Shown in pieces: positions 11,400 to 21,169 of a stretch of DNA of 64,000 nucleotides. A program made the translations under genes and the position numbers. The number at the start of each line of letters is the position of its first letter. The first letter of the stretch is position 1. Below the pieces are notes generated by a model, which was given only the letters and a program-made list of their open reading frames with translations, did no database searches and was not told the DNA's origin. The DNA comes from Pyrrhosoma nymphula (taxonomy: Eukaryota; Arthropoda; Insecta; Odonata; Coenagrionidae), in the NCBI GenBank assembly GCA_963573305.1, contig OY754331.1, positions 71,351,275-71,415,274 on the forward strand, given 5' to 3'.

Positions 11400-11409
11400 A
11401 TATATATAC

Positions 11410-11769
11410 TACCTAATCCAGGTAAACGAAAAAGTACAAGAATCATTTATACAGCGGAGTAGACAGTCGCTATAACGGATTTATGCACCAGTAGCAAAAG
11501 GTTGACACTAATATACACCCAAAACAGCTACAATCCCCTCATTCTTGACATTATTCCTCGACTGGAGAGCAGATGTCACTATAATGCTTGCTTACGGTGG
11601 CAACTGAGGAACAAGATGAAATCAAAGTAGATGAAGCCACCGCATTAAATCTTTACTTCACCCATGCAGTGTGAACATTCATTATGGGAGAGATTTTGAA
11701 AGAGGGGCTGGATTTGGAGAGTCGGATTGGTGCGGTAGCAACAGTACCAATTTCTGACGCTGAGGGTGG
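11410..11769. other. No supported feature
   Basis: Short stretch before a local duplication; nothing is recognised. Confidence 0.5.
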
Positions 11770-11928
11770 GCGCAAGCTAGGGCTACTTCGGTGACGGAAA
11801 TGTTTCACCGGTATTCTGATCCATGCATGAGTAACATCAGGAGAGCTTTTCAGTGGCTTTACACAGTCCGTCTTGTGGGACATTAAAGCATGGTTTCCGT
11901 GCGGTAAATCATTAGGAGTTACAGAACG
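11770..11928 (+). repeat. Local direct duplication, copy 1
   Basis: GCGCAAGCTAGGG, then CGGTGACGGAAA, ATCAGGAGAGC, CAGTCCGTC and GTAAATCATTA, recurs in the same order at 12337-12498 with small indels. The spacing is 567 bp. The two copies could be parts of one dispersed element or a local duplication. An open minus-strand frame of 112 codons here is not supported by the second copy. Confidence 0.65.
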
Positions 11929-12336
11929 GATACACTGCACGGACACACTACACCCTTTCTCCCACCTCATGGAAGCTGACCTTGAATGCACTGGTGTACC
12001 TTACACTCTTCCAGCTAATTACAGAAAAGTGGCATAGAATGCATTGGAGGGGGATATCGGCCTCTCTCCGACTGCCGTGAGGTTCACATCGGTCTCGTAT
12101 CGTCTGTGTTGCCAAATTTAGTGATCGCGAGTTACACTTCGTTGGCTAATAAGGCTCAAAATCAGTGGTTATAACTAGACTCCTCGCCGCATTTATTCAC
12201 AAGAACTGACAGCGCTGTTCGGCTGACGAGAGTCAAAAACTGAGGCGGAAAGGCAAACGCCTTTCATTGGCTATTCGCTCTGTGACGTCAACCCGCCATG
12301 AGTTGGGAAAAAGGGTGTAACTTCCAACGATGAAGG

Positions 12337-12498
12337 CGCAGGCTCGAGTCACTTCAGCGACGGAAATTTTTTATCGGTTATCTTATCCATACTTGAGTAG
12401 CATCAGGAGAGCACTTCAATGACAGTCCGTCCTGTATGTCCGTCCGATAGAAAAGGAAAACATGTTATCCGCGCTGTAAATCGTTAAGAGCTGACACC
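12337..12498 (+). repeat. Local direct duplication, copy 2
   Basis: Diverged second copy of the 11770-11928 unit (GCGCAGGCTCGAG, AGCGACGGAAA, ATCAGGAGAGC, CAGTCCGTC, GTAAATCGTTA). The frame seen in copy 1 is broken here, so the duplication is probably non-coding. Confidence 0.65.
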
Positions 12499-13059
12499 GC
12501 CGGCGGGCTTATCTCCTTCTATCTACCCTATCTTTTTACTCCTGTCCTGGTACGTTTCCTGCTAGTTTTAGGCATAGACAGTTCGTAGACAGAAAAAAAC
12601 TGTAAAAAGAAGTACTCATTGTTTATTGAAAAAAGCAGGTTTCCCAGGTTTACCATGTGTTATAATAGAACAAAAACAAAAATATGTATCAAAAAGTATA
12701 AATAAAATAAATCAGCCCATGTCATACAATTTTCACGTAAATGAAATTACCTGTGCATGAGGAATTAGTTCTAAGATAATTTCAAAAAGGTTACAGATTT
12801 TCTTTTAAAATCGGCAAACGATTCAGCAAAAACGTCTACACTCCTTGATAGTTCATTTAAAGTTCTTATCACTCGAGGCATGAGCAAAAATTTATGCACA
12901 TTCGTTCTAGAGAACGGCATTCCAAGGAGTGGAGAGTGTCGGGACCTAGGTAGAGGTACCAAAACACCTAGAAGTCCTACTAATTCATGGGAGTCAGTTT
13001 GTGAGAGTAAAGGCTGAGACTGGCGAAGGAAGGTACGCCAGCGGGGAGGGTGAGGATTT
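12499..13059. other. No supported feature
   Basis: AT-rich sequence. A minus-strand frame of 235 codons (13478-12771) begins here but runs through the repeat copy at 13060 and has a low-complexity composition. I do not accept it as a gene. Confidence 0.45.
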
Positions 13060-13140
13060 GGTTTTGAGCGAGGCAGTATTGAAACGAAGATGTACGGAAA
13101 AAGATAATGATTCAAAGCCACAAAGCGAAGTGAGAGAGAG
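13060..13140 (+). repeat. Dispersed repeat, copy 2
   Basis: Second copy of the 10001-10085 repeat (TTGAGCGAGGC, GAAACGAAGATG, ACGGAAAAAGATAA, CACAAAGCGAAGTGAG), in the same orientation and also followed by GA-rich DNA. Confidence 0.65.
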
Positions 13141-14288
13141 AAAAAGATTGGGAGCTTGAAGGGGTGAAGAATGGAGGAGATACGTCGAGAAGGGGATTTA
13201 GTGAAGGGAAAGGGAATAGGGGTTCGAGAAGCGACAAGGTTTCGCTGCAGGGTATAGGAGGGTTTAGAGCATATATATCGATTTGCGCATTGATATCTCT
13301 TTGCCATTTCCGCTTCTGCGTTTTGCCCCGAGAACGATAACTGCCGCCGTGTGAGCCCGCGAGGCAGTAATGACCACCCCATCCTCCGATCCCTACCAAA
13401 ACCTACTCCCCCTTCATCCGACGGATAAAACGCTTTATTTATCGAGGATATGCCCATCAAAGTTTCGAAGAAACTCAATAACTTGGCATGTTCCCCGTCG
13501 GAATTGTAAGCTGAATGTCAGGAGAGGTATAACGCGAACGAAGAGACGAGAAGAAATAATGACGCATTTATGCCTAAAAATAGATCCCATTGAAGATTAT
13601 TTGATTAAGGATGGAGTAGTTGATTAAATTCTTCAAGTAAAAATATTGGCTTGATAGCTATATCTATAGATATGGTTTTGTATTTTTGGTATAAAATTGA
13701 TCTTTTCAAAAATTACCTTCTGCAAATAATATGATATAGGTATGTATCTTTAAATTATAACAATGTTGAAAAACTGGATACAGTGGTAGAGATACCGTGA
13801 TAGAGGTAACAGAGAGAGAATTTGGGGGTAGTCACCTCTTCAAAACGTGATGTCAAGGAGGGAAAGGTGCACGTGGGATGGCAAAGAAGGGGAGGGATAA
13901 AAAGTCTTGATAGGCACCGTTCTCAATCTAATTACACGGGAAAATGTTAGCAATGCCTGATACAACGATGGTTTTAAGATTTAATGTTATGGGATCAATA
14001 TCTACTACCTATATAAAAGGCAACGCGTACGTAACATATGACTCAGTTGATAGGCGGAGTGATTCAGATGAGTGCCTATAGATGTCAAGCAAGCTCCCAT
14101 ATTCATTCTCCAATAACTGACAAATGGCGTGGGCGTATCCATTTTTCAAATTACACGTGTCATTAAAAAAATTAATTCTAAATAATTCTAACGGACTGCA
14201 AAGGAGATTTTTAAGTTAATTTAATTGTAATTTATAATTATTAAATCAAACATTAATTTTTATTCAATTATTTTCTTTATTTATCTCT
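13141..14288. other. No supported feature
   Basis: Purine-rich at first, then AT-rich. Small frames only. Confidence 0.5.
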
Positions 14289-14346
14289 TTTTGGCTATTT
14301 CGCCAGTATTTAAGTCTGTTTCAATGGAGGTTTCAACTAGTACGAA
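14289..14346 (+). repeat. Direct repeat pair, copy 1
   Basis: TTTTGGCTATTTCGCC, a TATTT...CCTGTTTCA-type segment and CAACTAGTACG recur in order at 15031-15088, about 740 bp downstream. It could be two ends of one unrecognised element or two short insertions. Confidence 0.55.
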
Positions 14347-15030
14347 GATGTATCTCTTTCTTGAAACGGTATAAGTAGAGCTTTTTATTGGTCTTATTTT
14401 AACTTGCTTCGTGAGTTTAATCGCATATCCATTACCCAATTTTTGAACCCCTTCCCGTTGTTCAATCTTTCCCAAATTTTGCTTACATGTTAAATTTTGA
14501 TGACAGATTCTTGGTAATTTTTTTCGAATTTTTCACGTAGTCAGATTCAATTTAATTAAATATTTTTGATTAAAGTACATAGAGAAAACATTAATAAAGC
14601 ATTACGCATTGAATTGTAAAACATTGGAAGCATTGCAAAACATTGAGAAACTAAGATTACGATCACTAAGACAGGAGTAGAAACGGAATTTAAAAACGCT
14701 AGAGAAAATTTCAATGATTGCTAAATTAATAAAAGTGTGAAGACTAAAAAGTAGAAAATAGTGCATTTTGAAATAGACCCGTTTTGAAAAAGTGATTATA
14801 AGGTATATTATACTTATTAAGCATTAGCATAGTGTTAGAATTTTTCAAAATACGTACTAAGGAAATTGCTTATTAGCAGCTCCGTCTGCTTCACCAAATA
14901 TTTTGATTGCAAAGAAATCTCTGACATTTAGATACTATACATTTTTTACTATGGTAACATATATTGTTTCCATTAAAAATAAAAAAACTACACATTAATG
15001 TATATACTTCATTACTTACTTTAATCATTA
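14347..15030. other. AT-rich spacer between direct repeats
   Basis: No reading frame of interest and no inverted repeats seen. Confidence 0.5.
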
Positions 15031-15088
15031 CGTTTTGGCTATTTCGCCGCTATTTTAGCCTGTTTCAGCATGCTTATCAACTAGTACG
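15031..15088 (+). repeat. Direct repeat pair, copy 2
   Basis: Matches 14289-14346 (TTTTGGCTATTTCGCC ... CCTGTTTCA ... CAACTAGTACG) with a few differences. Confidence 0.55.
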
Positions 15089-15735
15089 CTAATAATGTTC
15101 ACAAACCAATTTGGAAATTCCATTAACAAAAATTGGATTAACAGACATGGAGAGCGTTGTGTTGAAAATGAATAACAGAATGAAGGTTCTGAACATGAAT
15201 AAACATATGGATCCTAAACTTGCCCCCAGTGGGTGTTGCCAAACATTCTGCATGCACCGAAAAATCAGGACCAAGCAGATTGTAGCGCCACCACTCTAGA
15301 GAAGGTAGTTCTAATAAGGAAAGGCCGCGATTCAAATGGAGATACTGGAAATAAAGGTACCGGAATTGGCCTCCCAATTACAACGGCCATTTTTCACACA
15401 CAGAAGCGGAACCTTGCCGGTTGTAGCGCGACCTATCTTTTGCGGAAAGCTAGGCAACACTGCTGCACGTACAGTGGTCCCCAAGATTTAGATCCATAGG
15501 TATATTCATGGTTTTGAAGCTGGCAGGGGAAGCTTACGAACTTGAGAACTCTAGTAGGCAAATGCTGAGACTGCCTTAAAGTGGTAATCGTGGGTCATTG
15601 AGTGCACATTTCAATATTTTGTAAAGTGAGTCGAAAAAACATTTTGGAACTGCATTTCATTTTAGCGCATCTGTTTATACATTGGAACTCACCATACAGG
15701 CAGAAATGGGAATTATACAGGAATGACGATATCTT
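15089..15735. other. No supported feature
   Basis: Short overlapping frames on both strands (15111-15499) without recognisable domains. GATTGTAGCGCCACC and GGTTGTAGCGCGACC form a weak direct repeat 140 bp apart. Confidence 0.45.
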
Positions 15736-15739
15736 GTAC

Positions 15740-15770
15740 CTGACGATGGCGTTACAGTCGAAACCAGTCG
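15740..15770 (+). ncRNA. Hammerhead-ribozyme-like motif
   Basis: CTGACGA (15740-15746) fits the CUGANGA box. A short GGC/GUC stem II follows, then GAAAC (15760-15764) and CAGTC, so stem III would be AC/GU with a CA loop and the cleavage triplet GUC. The 3' flank GTTTGTAATT can pair with AATTATAC about 25 nt upstream of the core to give a partial stem I with an internal loop. The core residues are intact, but the helices are short. Penelope-like origin is inferred from the other copies. Confidence 0.4.
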
Positions 15771-15799
15771 TTTGTAATTAAATAACTTCGTGTAAAACA

Positions 15800-17679
15800 C
15801 AAAGTTGTGTTCTTTTTTTTAATAATGGAAAGATTCCACAAAGTTAGATCTTCGCCATATGGCGATAGAAAGGGTTCTTGGTCAGAATTCCAGTTGAGTA
15901 TGGATAATTTTTCAACGGTGAAATTTCTCGCATTGGCGTTCATTTTAAGGCTTATATTTCGTCTACGGTCCGAATACCTGAAAAATGGCATTCATATCCG
16001 GGGAGATAAACATTTTAAGAAATACTTTAAAACTTATGCAAAACTGCAGAGCGTGAGCAACGAATTATTCACCAATTTGTAACACAAAGTTAAGGAGGAG
16101 CAAGTATTCTTCGGCGGGATTCTGTGAAGACTGGATAATACCAATGTTTAGGAGGCATAGCCACACATGATAATAAAAAAATAGTATTTTGTCGAGACTA
16201 TGGTGTTACCATGTTGACAATTCCTACGTCATCCGGAACCTGTCACTTGTTCCCAATACAGAAACACTTTAACCATCCGCAGATTAGATAATTATACACC
16301 TTATACACCATCGCCGCAATTAAAATATTCCAAACATTTTTGTAACTAAAGTTAAACTTTATTTCACAAGTGATAGTTCACCATATGGGATCTAACTCAA
16401 AAACTATGGCAGCGTCTGCACCAAGATTTGCAAGGGCTCTTAAAACTGGGTGGCAAAATGTAACTATAGCTGGGCTCGCAAAAGATGGATTGATCTCCTT
16501 TGGTATACATGTGAATCCAATATGAGTATTTCTCAACTTCCTCTGCCATATCTTTATGCTTTCACTATAGAAGGTATCTAATTTCCACATGTATTAGGCC
16601 TTAGTTTTGCTATGAATTTTTTAATGAAGCATTGCATCAAAACGTAAATTTTACTCCAGGGACCATCAAAAAGAAGGGTCGATTGAGACATAAAGAGAAA
16701 AGGTTAAAATGTTGCTTCTGTATGTATCCTTTTCTAAATTTGACCCTCTATTAAGTGTCCAAAAGAAAGCTGTAACATCAATTCAAATAAGAAAGACTTC
16801 GTGATTGATGTCAGAGAAAGCCGATTTTAAATTTAGTCACCGAAAAGCTAGTAAAAAACGATTCAAACATACCAGAAGACTAGGAAAGTTATCTCCATAC
16901 GTCAAAACTGGTAATATGCAGGAAAATTAATACGGCACTTATGAAAAATATTTTTAATCATGGAAATGTCCTCTGCTTAATTGCAAATCCCTCGTGATTG
17001 CCCCATTTCGCCCGATTTTGAGAAGTTCCTTGAATGCTACTTAAGAGAAAATGGAATAATTAAGGTCATTGCATTCGTCGCCTTTCCAAAAAATACGGAA
17101 TTCTGAGGCACCTATTGAATTGATTCGGCTTCCTAAGGACCCGTCACCGCTTAATTGCACCTACAATTATTCCTTAATTTCCTTAATTACGCTGAAGCCG
17201 TCAGGTCTTTGTCATTTTAGCCAACCCTACTGCCTTACACGCTACTTCTGTATAAAAGAAAATGCCGAAATGGAACGAATAGTCATTTTGGTCTCTTAGC
17301 TTCATTTGTTTCTAATTTCCTCATCGACTAGCCCTCCTCCGTATTATTTTCCTCCACCTTCAAATCCCGAGCACTTAAATCATTTTACTTCACGGCTTCA
17401 ACTGCTTGGAGTTGGTAACATTGCGCTTGACAAGGAGACCTTCCCACTAGCGAACTTCCTAATACGTAATTGGGTTAAGCCGAGATTAAATTAGTCCCAA
17501 GATTTGACCGGCTTATAACTCAGGGGGAAATTACTCAGCATACAATACCAAGGATAAAGAGCAAAAAACGTGAAAACTACCTCCTAGTGCTCTGCGTCGC
17601 TTAGTGGGACAATAGCTTTTAAAAAACTAATGTAAAAGATTCGGTGCGCCGAGGAGATAGCAATAATTCCGAACCAAAG
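15800..17679. other. No supported feature
   Basis: About 1.9 kb of AT-rich DNA with short frames only (for example 17069-17299). No repeats or domains recognised. Confidence 0.5.
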
Positions 17680-18090
17680 TAGTACTACACGTAATTATTA
17701 ACAATTTTTGGAGTCTCACTAAATAACAGATTATAATTATTTATCATCCCACTTAACTGAAATTGCTCTTCCGGTGACAGCCTGGAGGTGCCATTTACTA
17801 ATTGCCTTATTTCTAAGTCCCTATCCTTAAAATGCATTAACTTTATTTCTTTATTTGGTTCCCTACAATTATAATCCCTTAAAGACATCTCCAATTCATC
17901 CATTATCGGAATATTCCCGGGCTTCAACGTTAGGCAATTCCTTTGAAAATCAACACTAACTCCATACTCCTGAAAAAAATCTACTCCTAATATCAATGGC
18001 TTGACTAAATGTCTGATAACAATCAACACGACCCCCATTTCGATCCCTCCCATTACTAAATTCAACAATACCTGCCTATTTACTATATAA
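17680..18090 (-). pseudogene. Ty3/Gypsy-like pol fragment (protease end to start of reverse transcriptase)
   Basis: A minus-strand frame of 127 codons (18068-17685) contains HLVKPLILGVDFFQEYGVSV, the usual C-terminal part of a retropepsin-type protease in Ty3/Gypsy polyproteins. About 80 residues later comes LFSETPKIVNNYV, the linker just before the reverse transcriptase. The Asp-Thr/Ser-Gly active site would lie upstream and is missing, as are reverse transcriptase, RNase H and integrase. The fragment is truncated on both sides: the 5' side ends near the (TA)n tract at 18112, and after NNYV a stop interrupts the frame. No LTR was recognised. Confidence 0.7.
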
Positions 18091-18108
18091 TATAATATTA
18101 ATACAGCC

Positions 18109-18111
<3 letters not shown>

Positions 18112-18150
<39 letters not shown>
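18112..18150. repeat. (TA)n microsatellite
   Basis: About 20 TA units bordering the inverted-repeat ladder. Further TA tracts at 18318-18332, 18364-18386 and 18677-18691 separate its segments. Confidence 0.85.
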
Positions 18151-18158
<8 letters not shown>

Positions 18159-18681
18159 TATGCCAAGAGGGTGGCCGATAAAAATATAGAAACGGAAAAA
18201 AGAACACTCACAAATTAAATCAATTTGTGAGTGTTCTTTTTTCCGTTTCTATATTTTTATCGACCACCCTCTTGGCATATTGTATATTTATCACCCGAGT
18301 GATTCTCCTAGAAGTTATATATATATATATAAATAAAATATCTTCTGAGAAAACGCACTCGGCATATATATATATATATATATATAAACTTCTTGGAAAA
18401 TCACTCGGGTGATAAATATATAATATGCCAAGAGGGTGGCCGATAAAAATACAGAAACAGAAAAAAAGGACACTCACAAATTTAAACATCCGATATTTCG
18501 GTGAAGACTTGCTCCACCTTTCTCGAGGGTAAGAGTAGGAATCATATTCTGATTGATTCCTACTCTTACCCTAGAGAAAGGTGAAGCAAGTCTTCACCGA
18601 AATATCGGAAGTTTACATTTATGAGTGTCCTTTTTTTCTGTTTCTGTATTTTTATCGGCCACCCTCTTGGCATATTATATA
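18159..18681. repeat. Ladder of alternating inverted repeats (Penelope-like pLTR fragments)
   Basis: One unit (TATGCCAAGAGGGTGGCCGA ... CACTCACAAATT, about 58 bp) occurs four times in alternating orientation: plus at 18159-18216, minus at 18222-18279, plus at 18423-18481 and minus at about 18613-18679. The first pair is a hairpin with a 5 nt loop and one mismatch. A second motif (TTATCACCCGAGTGAT) forms an inverted pair at about 18280-18326 and 18380-18422. A third (GGTGAAGACTTGCT ... GGAATCA) forms an inverted pair at about 18500-18544 and 18554-18600. TA tracts lie between segments. Immediately downstream is the hammerhead-like motif at 18711. Inverted terminal repeats plus a hammerhead suggest Penelope-like elements. 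Confidence 0.65.
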
Positions 18682-18710
18682 TATATATATAATACTGACT
18701 TTTTCTATAG

Positions 18711-18758
18711 CTGAAGAAGGGCCTACATGCCCGAAACGTCCCTGTAAGTCTCTTTTTA
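18711..18758 (+). ncRNA. Hammerhead-ribozyme-like motif (best candidate)
   Basis: CTGAAGA (18711-18717) matches the CUGANGA box. AGGGC-CTACAT-GCCC gives a 4 bp stem II with one unpaired A, and GAAAC-GTC provides G12-A13-A14, a minimal stem III and cleavage triplet GUC. The flanks support stem I: GACTT at 18697-18701 can pair with AAGTC at 18746-18750, and CTATAG beside the core can pair with CCTGT after the cleavage site with one bulge, leaving an internal loop as in type I hammerheads. The tail GTGTTTTTATT precedes a (TA)n tract. Activity is untested. Confidence 0.5.
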
Positions 18759-18793
18759 CCTTTCTTTCCCCACCCCCTGTCAAGTGTTTTTAT

Positions 18794-18814
18794 TATATAT
18801 ATATATATATATAT
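18794..18814. repeat. (TA)n microsatellite
   Basis: TA tract closing the Penelope-like segment on its right side. Confidence 0.85.
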
Positions 18815-18819
18815 GTACA

Positions 18820-19017
18820 AATACCTGCGCGCGCAACTAGAATGAGTGTAATAAAAAAAACTCTCCCTTCCGTTGCACAGAAGCTATAGAAAAACGAGTT
18901 GGGCAGCACTATTAATGTGTAAGCACGGAATTGTATGGTGGCAGGAGTGGATAGAGGTAGTCATTGGTGCGCTAGAGACAATGGGTCGCACTTATCTAGA
19001 AAATAGGAATAATCGTA
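18820..19017. other. No supported feature
   Basis: Short spacer; nothing recognised. Confidence 0.5.
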
Positions 19018-19085
19018 TACATCTACATAACACCCTACAAGCCACCTGAAGGGTGTGTGGCAGGTGGTGATTTATCACCAAATGC
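19018..19085 (-). repeat. Solo LINE 3'-end fragment (tail family of the 48 kb element)
   Basis: The plus strand shows TACATCTACATA, CTACAAGCCACC and GGGTGTGTGGCAGG, in the order found at 48054-48120 and 1234-1302. It is a diverged 3' UTR and tail of a minus-strand insertion, with no coding part. Confidence 0.6.
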
Positions 19086-19706
19086 ACCACACTGTACCTT
19101 TAAATGAAGCTACGACTATTGGTGCATTAGTCATCACCGACAAATACTTGTCAAAAGGTGAACTTGCATCAGCATGCACTGCACGATAGGTATGCTGCCA
19201 ATAGTATAGAGAAACTATTTGTATTAATTTATTTTGCAACTACATAAATGCACAGGAATACAAGAGTTTAACCGGAGGCATTCCCGACGTGCTGTAAGTG
19301 CTAGGCAGCAGATGTAGATACAAGCATTAGGGAGCAAATCAACTATTTGGCTCCACTATCTATCGACAAAGATAGTTAAAAGTCTCATTGGCAGCTGTTA
19401 TAAAGTATAAAGTAGGAGAATGTTTATGCATCTTATTTTTAAACACCAGGGTGGTCGTAAGTATTCCTTAAATTTAAATCTTCTCCTCCATTCAAAACAT
19501 TTCCAGGTAAAAATATATACTTATTAATGTAACAAGTCGTCCTCCATTCGTTGTTCATTAATTGTTCAAGTGTTAAATTACCGCTCTCAGCTATGTGATC
19601 TGCATTTCGCCGGAGGTGATGTAATTTTATCACAGACTCTAAATGCTACTCCTAGGAAAAATAGTAGCCAGTGTAGTTTCTTTGCAAGTGCGAACCGCGG
19701 TTGGTT
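19086..19706. other. No supported feature
   Basis: A 64-codon minus-strand frame (19633-19439) matches nothing I know. The rest is AT-rich. Confidence 0.45.
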
Positions 19707-19882
19707 TGATTGATTGATTGATTAAATATTGATGGAGTATCTCTCAAGAAGTCCTAAGGCACTTATTGTCAGACCTATTGGTCCATTGTGGCAGCCACCT
19801 TACAAGCGATTACCTATAGAGTTCGATGATCTTGCTGAAGGTCAGCAGGTCCTCTACGGGTGTGTCCCTAACTTCTTTGGAT
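19707..19882 (-). pseudogene. Extreme 3' end of an R1/I-group LINE
   Basis: On the minus strand, codons 19878-19810 read KEVRDTPVEDLLTFSKIIEL followed by Tyr, Arg and a stop. This matches the end of the larger element at 24.2-29.4 kb (KEISDIPIRDILAFSKAI, stop). The following 3' UTR shares AGTGCCTNAGGACT and the CACAATGGACC segment with that element (24205-24290), and the fragment ends in an (AATC)n-type tail at 19707-19725. It is a 5'-truncated relic of a related but distinct copy, because the last codons differ. Confidence 0.7.
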
Positions 19883-20489
19883 TTCATAAACGGTAACCGC
19901 GGTTGATTACTACCACTGTCGGCGTCTACTGGCATTGAAGTCCGTGCTTAAACATCGATGTGCCACTCGCAAGTGACTTCTAAAGGCTCATTACAGCAAT
20001 TTAAATCGGCGTAACTTGGCTTTTTCTCGCTCCGAAAGCGAACCAGTGCGTAAAAATTCATAACCAATCACAGCGCATCACTACCAAAACCGATCTTACA
20101 ATCAATTGATGAGGCTTATCGATAGCGTGAGTATCAAGGGTTCCCCGAAACAGCTCAGTTGAGGAGTAGTATCAAAAGTAAAAAGTGCATTGAGCTATAG
20201 AAGTATTAAAATGGAAGATATGTTGTGCAGCTTAGGGTTATTTCGCACTCGATCAACTTCTCCGTATCCATCTTCACTTAAACGTATCCACAGGCGACCT
20301 CACCATAAAACCAAGTTTTCAATTTGGCTTCACGAGGAGAGGGGAAATATTGAGTGTAACAATCGATTGTTCCCGACTGTCGATTGTGAAGCTATTAGCA
20401 TGATAATGGCTGGAATTAAGAGGAAGTTAAACTGGAGTCAATTCCGGTCTACGTCAAGTTCTGACGTAGGCTTCCGCGGTGTTTCTTGG

Positions 20490-20610
20490 AGCAGTAATGT
20501 TGGATGTAATGTTGTTTGTCTTCAAGTGACCGGCAGATTTGAACTTCGAAGTTCGAATCTGCCGGTCACTTGAAGACAAACAATGCGGTGGAACACTGGA
20601 AGCCATCCAA
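20490..20610. repeat. Strong hairpin, 36 bp core arms
   Basis: 20512-20547 and 20548-20583 are reverse complements with one mismatch and no loop (centre GAACTTC|GAAGTTC). Beyond a short asymmetric bulge, GCAGTAATGTTGGATG on the left matches CATCCAACATTACTGC on the right, so the inverted region covers about 120 bp. It lies inside the larger inverted-repeat element. Confidence 0.8.
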
Positions 20611-20649
20611 CATTACTGCACTACGCCAAGTTGATATACGCCGCTTTAA

Positions 20650-21046
20650 GGTAGTTTGAGCGAGATATTTCCTAAGTCATAATGGAGACATTATTCGAAT
20701 TTAATTTTAGTTTCTGTTAGAAGTATGAAGTAAATATTGTAATAATATTGGTTCTCAAATATAGTTTTTTGGACAAAATTCTAAGCATTTAAATATACCT
20801 ACATAAGTCTCTAACTTGACCATTTTTTTTTTAAGAAATCTAGTTATCAGAAATTCTTCTTTTTTTCAATATTCTCCCCTGGAGCGCACAGCCGTAATTT
20901 ATCCCATGCAAAACAGCTTATGTATTTAGGCAAATTGCTCTAAAAGTAGCGCGGAAAGGGGTTAAAATTTGATGTCATTGGAGAGATGAGTTTTCTCTTT
21001 AAAATGAGGTCAAATTCTAGGTGAATTACTATCTCGTTCAAACTAC
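20650..21046. mobile_element. MITE, copy 1 of the GGTAGTTTGAGCGA family
   Basis: Begins GGTAGTTTGAGCGAGATA and ends TATCTCGTTCAAACTAC, an imperfect terminal inverted repeat of about 17 bp. The interior aligns with 43648-44190 over most of its length (shared CATAATGGAGAC, CATAAGT...CTAACTTGAC, ATTCTCCC, CACAGCCG, ATCCCATG, AAAACAGCTT, TTTAAAATGAGGT), but it is about 150 bp shorter. There is no transposase. Target duplication is unclear. Confidence 0.7.
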
Positions 21047-21169
21047 AAGTCGCTGTGAACTGGCAGACGCTATTCTCAAGGTCTCATCTCCGACGTAGCG
21101 TATGGCGAGTCATTCCAAGTTATGCCGATTTAAGTTGTTGTGAATAAGGCTTAAAGCTATGTCGTCGAA

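Larger units (their letters stand above)
19978..21165. repeat. Large inverted-repeat element with nested insertions
   Basis: CAATTTAAATCGGCGTAACTTGG (around 20010) reappears inverted as CCAAGTTATGCCGATTTAAG at 21114-21133, and similarity extends about 60 bp outward on each side. Between the arms lie a strong hairpin (20490-20605) and the MITE copy at 20650-21046. The arms probably are the ends of a non-autonomous DNA transposon. A related end sequence may be present near 12125-12187. No transposase frame was recognised. Confidence 0.45.

Noticed and set aside
12771..13478. 235-codon minus-strand open frame
   Set aside because: It spans a dispersed repeat copy and purine-rich DNA, has no domain, and the second repeat copy does not preserve the frame.
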